Positions 1-4,696 of a stretch of DNA of 8,107 nt are shown here, in pieces (the stretch's first letter is position 1; each line of letters begins with the position of its first letter). The stretch spans positions 1 to 8,107 of the forward strand of contig DDXW01000055.1 in NCBI GenBank assembly GCA_002347285.1, written 5' to 3'. Source of the stretch: Rhodocyclaceae bacterium UBA2250 (GTDB taxonomy: Bacteria > Pseudomonadota > Gammaproteobacteria > Burkholderiales > Rhodocyclaceae). The notes beneath the pieces are model-generated. The model searched no databases and had not been told where the DNA came from. It saw only the letters and a program-made list of their open reading frames with translations. A program made the position numbers and the translations under genes.

Positions 1-444
1 GGCTTCGGCGCCGAGGATTTCGCCCGTTCGCATCCCGGCGGCGCGCTGGGCAGGAAACTGCTCACCCATGTGCGCGACGTGATGCGCAGCGGCACCGAGA
101 TGCCCGTCATCGGCGAGCAGGCGACCTTCGCCGCCGCCCTGCTGGAGATGACCCGCGCCGGCATGGGCATGGTGATCATGACCGACGCCGCCGGCAAGGC
201 CAGCGGCATCTTCACCGACGGCGACCTGCGCCGCGCCATCGAACGCTTCGGCGACCTGCGCAAGCTGATGATCGCGGAAGTGATGACGCGCAATCCCCGC
301 AGCATTGCACCGGAGCGGCTCGCCGTCGAGGCCGTCGAGATGATGGAGCGCTTCAAGACCCTCGTGCTGCCGGTCACCGACGCCGACGGCCGGTTGCTCG
401 GCGCGCTCAACATGCACGACCTGTTCCGCGCCAAGGTGGTCTGA
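1..444 (+). CDS. kdsD: Arabinose-5-phosphate isomerase KdsD, C-terminal part (5' end outside window)
   Basis: KdsD converts ribulose-5-phosphate to arabinose-5-phosphate, the first committed step towards Kdo for lipopolysaccharide, in the cytoplasm. Frame 1 is open from base 1, giving 147 residues of a protein normally about 325 long; the N-terminal SIS (sugar isomerase) domain is mostly missing. Visible residues 5-18 (EDFARSHPGGALGR) are the characteristic end of the SIS domain in this family. Two CBS domains follow, at about residues 22-80 (including GIFTDGDLRR) and 85-145 (ending LLGALNMHDLFRA). The GTG at position 70 is internal and should not be taken as a start, because homology continues upstream to the window edge. 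The stop TGA overlaps the ATG of kdsC by one base, which indicates translational coupling. Family identity is secure; kdsD rather than a paralogue such as gutQ rests on the adjacent kdsC and lpt genes. Confidence 0.95.
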   Translation, partial: GFGAEDFARSHPGGALGRKLLTHVRDVMRSGTEMPVIGEQATFAAALLEMTRAGMGMVIMTDAAGKASGIFTDGDLRRAIERFGDLRKLMIAEVMTRNPRSIAPERLAVEAVEMMERFKTLVLPVTDADGRLLGALNMHDLFRAKVV

Positions 445-965
445 TGGATTGCGCCGCCCACGCCGCCAAAGTCCGCCTGATGGGCTTCGACATCGACGGC
501 GTGATGACCGACGGCCACCTTTACTTCGGCCCCGAGGGTGATTTCTGCAAGGCCTTCTTCAGCCGAGACGGTCTCGGCCTCAAGATGCTGGCGAAGTCCG
601 GCGTCAAGCTCGCCATCATCACCGGCCGCGACTCGCCCATCGTCACCCGGCGCGCCGCCAATCTGGGCATCGGCCTGGTGCTGCAGGGCATCGAAGACAA
701 GCGCGCGGCCATGGCCTCGCTGCTGGCCCGCGAAAATCTCGCTTTCGACCAGTGCGGCTACATGGGCGACGACCTGATCGACCTGCCCCTGCTACGCGTC
801 TGCGGCTTTTCGGCGACCGTCCCCGACGGCCATGCGCTGGTGCGCCAGAACGTCTGCTACGTCGCCCGCGCCCCCGCCGGCGCCGGTGCGGTACGCGAAG
901 TCTGCGAATTCATCCTGCGCGCCCAGGGCAGCTGGGAGCGGGTCATGGCGCCCTATCTGACCTGA
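444..965 (+). CDS. kdsC: 3-deoxy-D-manno-octulosonate-8-phosphate phosphatase KdsC
   Basis: KdsC hydrolyses Kdo-8-phosphate to Kdo and phosphate in the cytoplasm, just before activation to CMP-Kdo for lipid A-core assembly. The 173-residue length fits this small capless HAD-superfamily phosphatase, which works as a tetramer. HAD motifs are intact: nucleophile and acid/base D16 and D18 in FDIDGVMTDG, motif II T60-G61-R62, motif III lysine K86 in EDKR, and Mg-binding D109/D110 with D113 in GDDLIDLP. The ATG overlaps the kdsD stop (TGATG), and AAGGTGG just upstream can act as ribosome binding site. The next gene, lptC, starts 11 bases after the stop. Nothing is missing or unusual. Confidence 0.97.
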   Translation: MDCAAHAAKVRLMGFDIDGVMTDGHLYFGPEGDFCKAFFSRDGLGLKMLAKSGVKLAIITGRDSPIVTRRAANLGIGLVLQGIEDKRAAMASLLARENLAFDQCGYMGDDLIDLPLLRVCGFSATVPDGHALVRQNVCYVARAPAGAGAVREVCEFILRAQGSWERVMAPYLT

Positions 966-976
966 AGCGGCCGGCA

Positions 977-1693
977 ATGTCCGCCAGAACCCATACCGGC
1001 ACCGCGCTGTTTCCCTTGCTGCTGGTCGGCTTGCTGGCCGGGATGACCTATTGGCTCGACCTGGCCTCGCGTCCGCAGTCGCTCGGCGGCGACGGGAAAG
1101 CCCGCCATGATCCGGATTACATCGTCCAGAAATTCGATGTGCGGCGCTTCGACCCGGCGGGCGCCCTCCAGCACACGCTGGTGGCCGACGAAATGCGACA
1201 CTATCCGGACGACGACAGCACGGTCGTTCTGGCGCCGCGGCTGACCTACCACCGGACGCCGCCCACCTACGTGAGCGCACGCGAAGCGCGGATCGACAGC
1301 GAAGGCAAGCATGTCGAGCTGATCGACGACGTGCGCGTCACCCGCACCGGCGTCGGCGGCAAGCCGGACAGCGTGCTGACGACGGCGCGCCTCCATGCCT
1401 GGCCCGACGACGAGATCGCCCGGACGGACGTGCCGGTCACGATCACGCAGGGCCGATCGCGCGTCGATGGCAGCGGTCTGAAGGTCAACAGCAAATTGGA
1501 AAGCTATGTGCTGGAAGGCCCGGTTCGTGGCATATTCTTCCGCGACCGCAGCACGATGGCCGCGGCGCCGGCAGTCGCCGCGCCCGCCAAACCGGCCCGC
1601 GCGGCAACGGCGATGCCGAAGGCGAAACCGAAAGCCAAGCCCGTCGCGAAGCCGAAACCGAAACCCGTATCGAAACCCAAATCCGGTCGCTGA
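977..1693 (+). CDS. lptC: LPS export ABC transporter periplasmic protein LptC, with extended Lys/Pro/Ala C-terminal tail
   Basis: LptC is the bitopic inner-membrane protein that takes LPS from the LptB2FG transporter and passes it to LptA in the periplasm. The start at 977 gives 238 residues: a short basic N-terminus, one membrane helix at about 9-27 (ALFPLLLVGLLAGMTYWL), and a beta-jellyroll LptC domain from about 40 to 190. The domain includes FDVRRFDPAG, RHYPDDDSTVVLAPRL and VTITQGRSRVDGSGLKVNSK. In-frame sequence upstream of 977 lies inside kdsC and is not protein-like for this family, so the ATG at 977 is preferred; only a weak ribosome binding site is visible. Residues 194-238 are a low-complexity tail of Ala, Pro and Lys, beyond the roughly 190 residues usual for LptC. 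The tail is probably disordered and periplasmic, and its function is unknown. lptA begins one base after the stop. Divergent sequence is normal for LptC; context and topology support the call. Confidence 0.93.
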   Translation: MSARTHTGTALFPLLLVGLLAGMTYWLDLASRPQSLGGDGKARHDPDYIVQKFDVRRFDPAGALQHTLVADEMRHYPDDDSTVVLAPRLTYHRTPPTYVSAREARIDSEGKHVELIDDVRVTRTGVGGKPDSVLTTARLHAWPDDEIARTDVPVTITQGRSRVDGSGLKVNSKLESYVLEGPVRGIFFRDRSTMAAAPAVAAPAKPARAATAMPKAKPKAKPVAKPKPKPVSKPKSGR

Positions 1694-1694
1694 C

Positions 1695-2261
1695 ATGAAT
1701 ATCACCGCGCGCAAACTGCTGTTCACCACCCTTCTCGCCATCCTCGCCGGCCCCGCGCTGGCGGAACGCGCCGACCGCGACAAGCCGGTCCACCTCGAGG
1801 CGGCGCGCGTCACCGTCGATGACATCAAGCGCGTGCATATCTTCGAGGGCAACGTCGTCCTGACCCAGGGAACCCTGTCGATCCGCACCGCCAAACTCGT
1901 CGTCACCCAGGATGCCGAGGGCTTCCAGAAAGGCGTGGCGACCGGCGGCGAGGGCGGCCTGGCCCGTTTCCGCCAGAAGCGGGAAGGCAAGGACGAATAC
2001 ATCGAGGGCGAGGGCGAACGCATCGAATACGACTCGCGCAGCGAGAAGGCGGAGTTCTTCAACCGTGCCTTCGTCAAGAGCGGCATGGACGAGGTGCGCG
2101 GCCATTACATCTTCTACGACGGCAAGACCGAGCAATACCTGGTCACCTCGACTCCCGGCGCGAGCCCGGCCAGCAAGGAAGGACGCGTCACCGCGATCAT
2201 CCAGCCGAAGAACGCGAAGGCGGCGCCCGCCGCACCGCCCTCATCCCCGGCAGCCAACTAA
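1695..2261 (+). CDS. lptA: LPS transport periplasmic protein LptA
   Basis: LptA polymerises into the beta-jellyroll bridge that carries LPS from LptC to LptD in the outer membrane. The 188-residue product has a Sec signal peptide: basic start (ITARK), a hydrophobic stretch at about 8-19, and a signal peptidase I site after GPALA at residue 23. The OstA/LptA domain runs from about 30 to 170. It opens with PVHLEAARVTVDD and EGNVVLTQGTLSIRTAKLVV, and ends with the family-typical GKTEQYLVTSTPGA and GRVTAIIQPKN. A short Ala/Pro-rich end follows (KAAPAAPPSSPAAN). It is separated from lptC by one base and has no strong ribosome binding site of its own, so coupled translation is likely. lptB is expected next but is not present in this window, and no hairpin terminator is evident directly after the stop. 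Confidence 0.96.
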   Translation: MNITARKLLFTTLLAILAGPALAERADRDKPVHLEAARVTVDDIKRVHIFEGNVVLTQGTLSIRTAKLVVTQDAEGFQKGVATGGEGGLARFRQKREGKDEYIEGEGERIEYDSRSEKAEFFNRAFVKSGMDEVRGHYIFYDGKTEQYLVTSTPGASPASKEGRVTAIIQPKNAKAAPAAPPSSPAAN

Positions 2262-2364
2262 GACCTTCCACCATCTCCGATCAGGAGTGTGCAGGGCAGC
2301 AATTTCACGTCCCAACCATGGGCAAAGATGTCAAATTTCGGTGGCCGGCAACCAAAAAATAACG

Positions 2365-2388
2365 CAACCAATTGATAATTAATTGATT
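2365..2388 (-). promoter_or_regulatory. Two overlapping IHF-consensus matches
   Basis: On the minus strand, 2388-2376 reads AATCAATTAATTA and 2377-2365 reads TATCAATTGGTTG. Both fit the textbook IHF core WATCAANNNNTTR at all specified positions. They are offset by 11 bp, about one helical turn, and derive from an imperfect 11-bp tandem repeat at 2370-2391. The centre lies about 85-95 bp upstream of the predicted transcription start, a usual place for IHF bending. AT-rich DNA produces such matches by chance, so binding is an inference. Confidence 0.4.
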
Positions 2389-2399
2389 TATATTTTTGC

Positions 2400-2429
2400 C
2401 ACTTTTTTGCTGCAATGCACAAAAAAGTG
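2400..2429. repeat. Perfect 10-bp inverted repeat abutting the -35 box
   Basis: The left arm CACTTTTTTG (2400-2409) and right arm CAAAAAAGTG (2420-2429) are exact reverse complements around a 10-base spacer. Their dyad centre falls within half a base of the centre of the TGC-N3-GCA box at 2411-2419, and the right arm ends one base before the -35 hexamer. Neither strand has a T-run after the hairpin, so this looks like an operator for a dimeric regulator rather than a terminator. Confidence 0.65.
2411..2422 (+). promoter_or_regulatory. Putative PhaR operator, upstream box
   Basis: TGCAATGCACAA has the TGC-N3-GCA core. From memory, PHA-responsive repressors of the PhaR family recognise a motif of the form TGCRNYGCASMA, which this matches at every position. 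The box ends 8 bases before the -35 hexamer. The same 10-base core with one change recurs 60 bp downstream at 2471. The PhaR assignment rests on the motif plus the phasin target gene; no phaR gene is in the window. Confidence 0.6.
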
Positions 2430-2430
2430 C

Positions 2431-2458
2431 TTGACTTCGAGAGTTCGATCCCTATAAT
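2431..2458 (+). promoter_or_regulatory. Sigma-70-type promoter of the phasin gene
   Basis: The -35 hexamer TTGACT (2431-2436, 5 of 6 to consensus) and -10 hexamer TATAAT (2453-2458, perfect) are separated by 16 bases. Transcription should start near A2466, giving a leader of about 60 bases. Very AT-rich DNA lies upstream, which would favour UP-element contact. This is the only near-consensus promoter I noticed in the window and implies high expression, consistent with phasins being abundant granule proteins. Confidence 0.8.
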
Positions 2459-2470
2459 TGAGTTCATTGA

Positions 2471-2482
2471 TGCACTGCACCA
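2471..2482 (+). promoter_or_regulatory. Putative PhaR operator, downstream box
   Basis: TGCACTGCACCA repeats the upstream box (9 of the first 10 bases identical) at a spacing of exactly 60 bp, and also fits the remembered TGCRNYGCASMA pattern fully. It lies about 5-16 bases after the predicted transcription start, where a bound repressor would block RNA polymerase. The two boxes bracket the -35/-10 pair. Confidence 0.6.
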
Positions 2483-2514
2483 TTCCGCAACTCAATCCCT
2501 GCATTACCCAATTT

Positions 2515-2520
2515 AGGAGA
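2515..2520 (+). promoter_or_regulatory. Strong ribosome binding site of the phasin gene
   Basis: AGGAGA lies five bases before the ATG at 2526. It is the best Shine-Dalgarno match seen in the window and fixes the phasin start. Confidence 0.85.
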
Positions 2521-2525
2521 TCGCC

Positions 2526-3080
2526 ATGTACACGACCCCCGAACAATTCGCCGGCGCCAACAAAGCCAACGTCGAAACCCTGCTGACCATCGCCAACACC
2601 GCGTTCGCCAGCGCCGAGCGCCTTGCCGCCCTGAACCTGAACACCGCCCGCATCCTGCTCGAAGACAGCGTCAACAACGCCAAGGCCCTGCTGGCCGCCA
2701 AGGACGTGCAGGAACTGGTGAGCATGCAGTCCGCCCTGGCCCAGCCCGCCTTCGAGAAGGCCGTCGCCTACTCGCGCAGCGTCTATGAGATCGCCTCGCA
2801 GACCCAGGACGAGTTCTCCAAGATCTTCGACAGCCAGTACGTCGAGCTGAACAAGAACGTCTCCAACGTGCTGGACAAGGCCGCCAAGAGCGCCCCGGCC
2901 GGTTCCGACGTCGCCGTCGCCGCCGTCAAGTCGGCGATCGCCGCCGCCAACTCGGCCTACGAGACGATGAACAAGGCCGCCAAGCAGGTCGCCGAGATGG
3001 CCGAAGCGAACGTCGCCGCCGCGACCTCCGCGACCGTCAAGGCCGTCGGCGCCGCCCAGAAGGCCAAGAAGGCCGCCTGA
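2526..3080 (+). CDS. phaP: Phasin family protein (PHA granule-associated)
   Basis: Phasins coat polyhydroxyalkanoate granules in the cytoplasm, control granule number and size, and stop other proteins sticking to the polymer. The 184-residue product matches the betaproteobacterial PhaP-type family in length and pattern. It opens with MYTTPEQFAGANKANVETLL, followed by long amphipathic Ala-rich helices with no signal peptide or membrane segment. Conserved-looking stretches include NLNTARILLEDSVNNAKALLAAKD (split about residues 37-60) and SRSVYEIASQTQDEFSKIF (about 83-101). The C-terminal third is an Ala/Val/Lys-rich helix ending AQKAKKAA. The gene has its own strong promoter, ribosome binding site and terminator, so it is a single-gene unit despite following lptA on the same strand. 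Control by PHA level through PhaR is inferred from the operator-like boxes. It may be one of several phasin paralogues in the genome. Confidence 0.93.
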   Translation: MYTTPEQFAGANKANVETLLTIANTAFASAERLAALNLNTARILLEDSVNNAKALLAAKDVQELVSMQSALAQPAFEKAVAYSRSVYEIASQTQDEFSKIFDSQYVELNKNVSNVLDKAAKSAPAGSDVAVAAVKSAIAAANSAYETMNKAAKQVAEMAEANVAAATSATVKAVGAAQKAKKAA

Positions 3081-3129
3081 ACCAGCTGCTCCGGCTTGCT
3101 GAGCCGTAACGATTTTTTGTCTCCTCCTC

Positions 3130-3181
3130 CGGTTCCGCAATGGAACCGTTCAGCCCCAGCCCCAAGGCTGGGGCTTTTTTT
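3130..3181 (+). terminator. Intrinsic terminator of the phasin gene, preceded by a small hairpin
   Basis: The main hairpin pairs AGCCCCAGCC (3152-3161) with GGCTGGGGCT (3166-3175) around the loop CCAA, a perfect 10-bp GC-rich stem running directly into seven T residues (3175-3181). A smaller perfect hairpin lies just upstream: CGGTTCC (3130-3136), loop GCAAT, GGAACCG (3142-3148). Termination is predicted for + strand transcripts only, because the minus strand lacks a T-run after either stem. Confidence 0.93.
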
Positions 3182-3203
3182 GGCGAGGCGGCGCCGCCTC
3201 GCC
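3182..3203. repeat. Perfect 22-bp palindrome between convergent genes
   Basis: GGCGAGGCGGC (3182-3192) is followed without spacer by its exact reverse complement (3193-3203). It begins at the base after the T-run of the phasin terminator and ends 12 bases from the 3' end of the convergent minus-strand gene. It may serve as a 3' hairpin for that minus-strand transcript, but the bases following on that strand are A, not T, so it is not a classic intrinsic terminator there. Confidence 0.75.
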
Positions 3204-3215
3204 AGCGCCGGGTTT

Positions 3216-3974
3216 TCACTTGCAGTCGAATTGGTAACCCAAGGCGGCAACCCCCGCCTTCAGCACCTCGATCGTCCGGGCCACCTGCTGCGGCGCGCCG
3301 CGCACACCGAGTTCGACGTGGCGCCGCACCGTCTCGCTGCCGAAGCTCGGCAGGCTGAAGACGACGATGCCGGGAAAATCCGCCTCCGTCTGGCGCATCA
3401 GGTCGAGCATCGTGCCTTCGAGGCCATCCCAAACCAGGATCGCCGCTTCGGTTTCGGCGTTCTGGCGGAAGTCATCGGCGTAGCAGGTGTCGAGCACCCA
3501 CTCGGCCATCGGCCAGGCCATCTGCGGAAAGCCGGGCAGGAAGTGGTGATCCCAATAGCTGAAACCCGGAATGCGGTTGAACGGATTCGGGATGATGCGG
3601 CTGCCTCGAGGAACCGTTCCCAACTCCAGACGCGCCGCAGTCACCGGCTGGCCCATCTCGGCCATGCGCGCGCGGATCTCGCGCTCGGCGTCCGGATTGA
3701 GTTCGAGCGGAACGTCGGCGGCGGCGGCCGCCGCCTGCCGGGTATGGTCGTCGGGCGTGACGCCGATGCCGCCGCAGGAAAACACCACGTCGCCGGAGGC
3801 GAGCGTGCGCTTGAAGGTTTCGATCAGGCGCGGCCGCTCGTCGCCCAGGTACTCCGCCCAGGACAGATGCAGCCCGCGTGCGGTGAATATTTCGATGAAC
3901 CTGGCCAGATGCTTGTCCTGGCGCTTGCCGCGCATGATCTCGTCGCCGATGACGATCAATCCGTAGCTTCTCAT
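3216..3974 (-). CDS. Stand-alone MoaB/CinA-N-type molybdopterin-binding domain protein
   Basis: The 252-residue protein has the MoCF_biosynth (MogA/MoaB/CinA N-terminal, COG1058-like) fold signature. The N-terminus MRSYGLIVIGDEIMRGKRQDKH (split about residues 1-22) parallels the GDELL-G---D-N start of CinA. Residues 66-76, SCGGIGVTPDD, match the ligand-binding S-GG-G-T--D loop. It lacks the C-terminal nicotinamide-nucleotide amidase domain of full CinA, and residues from about 110 onwards are family-specific. The true role is unknown: such proteins are often annotated as molybdopterin-binding or competence/damage-inducible protein A, but neither function is shown. The ATG at 3974 is chosen because it overlaps the upstream stop as ATGA and has GAGGGG 7 bases upstream; a longer in-frame extension to 4022 would lie inside the preceding gene. 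Last gene of the hrpA operon; probably cytoplasmic. Confidence 0.85.
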   Translation of the reverse strand: MRSYGLIVIGDEIMRGKRQDKHLARFIEIFTARGLHLSWAEYLGDERPRLIETFKRTLASGDVVFSCGGIGVTPDDHTRQAAAAAADVPLELNPDAEREIRARMAEMGQPVTAARLELGTVPRGSRIIPNPFNRIPGFSYWDHHFLPGFPQMAWPMAEWVLDTCYADDFRQNAETEAAILVWDGLEGTMLDLMRQTEADFPGIVVFSLPSFGSETVRRHVELGVRGAPQQVARTIEVLKAGVAALGYQFDCK

Positions 3975-4696
3975 ACCGACACCCCTCGCTCCCGGCGCAA
4001 CTCCCGCAGGCCGCCGAGGCACAGATGGACGAACAGCACCGCCGTGAAGGCCGGCGCGAACAAATTGAGCAGCGGCACGTAGGACGCCAGCGCCCCGACC
4101 AGTCCGCCGAGATACAGGCCGCCGCGCTCGCGTTGCACGAGCATGGCGCGCTCATCCGGCTGCGCGTGCTCGGCCAGCGCGTCGAAGCGGAAGGCGCGCT
4201 GGTTGAGCCAGGCCGCCCAGAACAGCGGCAGCACCAGGATCATGCCCGGCACCAGCAGCAGCGGCAGCGTGACGAGCCAGCCGGCGACGAAGATCGCGCC
4301 CGCCGCCAGCGTGTTGGCGAGGCTGCCCCAGAACGCCGCGCCGGCCGAGCCCTGGCGCGAGACGTCGGGATAGTCGCGCGCGGCGATCAGCGTCATCATG
4401 CGCGGCAGCGCGAACACGGCGACCAGCAGCAGCGTCGTGAAATAGACCAGCGGCACGAAGGCGAGGAAGACGGCGACCTGCGCCAGCCAGGGACCGGCCC
4501 ACGCCAGCCAGCTCCAGTCGGGCAACTGCGCGACGACCCACGCGGTGGCGGGCTGCCAGACGGACCAGGCGACCGCGAACCAGCACAGGAAGGCGACGAG
4601 CGGCGGCCAGAGCGCGTGGAACAGCATTTCCGGCCGGGCGAGGTCGCGTCCCGCACGCAACACCTGCCTGAAAAATTCCCCTGCATCGAGACTCAT
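3971..4696 (-). CDS. EI24/CysZ-like integral membrane protein
   Basis: The 241-residue product is strongly hydrophobic and resembles the EI24 domain family, which includes the sulfate-uptake protein CysZ. Hydrophobic segments lie at about residues 27-47, 70-97, 128-148, 148-166 and 198-230. Many are Trp/Phe-rich and broken by prolines (LWPPLVAFLCWF, VTLPLLLVPGMILVLPLFW), as in this fold. The basic loop after the fourth segment carries the family-like WLNQRAFRFDALAEHA. The substrate is unknown; a sulfate or other anion permease role would only be by analogy. The ATG at 4696 overlaps the hrpA stop (ATGA) and has GGGAAGGA 8 bases upstream; longer in-frame sequence to 4867 lies within hrpA and is not protein-like for the family. 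The downstream gene overlaps it by 4 bases in the same way. Confidence 0.85.
   Translation of the reverse strand: MSLDAGEFFRQVLRAGRDLARPEMLFHALWPPLVAFLCWFAVAWSVWQPATAWVVAQLPDWSWLAWAGPWLAQVAVFLAFVPLVYFTTLLLVAVFALPRMMTLIAARDYPDVSRQGSAGAAFWGSLANTLAAGAIFVAGWLVTLPLLLVPGMILVLPLFWAAWLNQRAFRFDALAEHAQPDERAMLVQRERGGLYLGGLVGALASYVPLLNLFAPAFTAVLFVHLCLGGLRELRRERGVSV

Larger units (their letters stand above)
2262..2525 (+). promoter_or_regulatory. AT-rich intergenic control region upstream of the phasin gene
   Basis: This 264-base gap holds no credible gene; small ORFs on either strand lack recognisable protein features. The first 80 or so bases, after lptA, show nothing I can identify. From about 2350 to 2460 the composition becomes strikingly AT-rich against GC-rich surroundings (A and T runs, AATTGATAATTAATTGATTT), as expected for a strong promoter with UP-element or bending DNA. 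The individual elements are listed separately: tandem IHF-like sites, an inverted repeat, two TGC-N3-GCA boxes, a sigma-70 promoter and a strong ribosome binding site. All are placed to serve the phasin gene. Confidence 0.8.

Noticed and set aside
70..72. GTG as a start for a small two-CBS-domain protein.
   Set aside because: The frame is open to base 1 and encodes the KdsD-typical EDFARSHPGGALGR stretch, so this is the 3' part of kdsD.
752..976. Upstream extension of the lptC frame into kdsC.
   Set aside because: The extension is Arg/Pro-rich shadow sequence; the membrane anchor expected at the LptC N-terminus begins shortly after the ATG at 977.
2400..2429. The inverted repeat as a Rho-independent terminator for the lpt operon.
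   Set aside because: The stem is AT-rich (six A:T pairs in a row) and neither strand has a T-run after it; it adjoins the -35 box, so an operator role fits better.
2258..2467. Small minus-strand frame of 69 codons across the AT-rich control region.
   Set aside because: No ribosome binding site or family resemblance; it overlaps the promoter, operators and IHF-like sites that explain the region.
2388..3140. Minus-strand frame of 250 codons antisense to the phasin gene.
   Set aside because: Gly/Val/Leu repeat-like shadow of the Ala-rich phasin coding sequence, crossing the phasin promoter; no independent signals.
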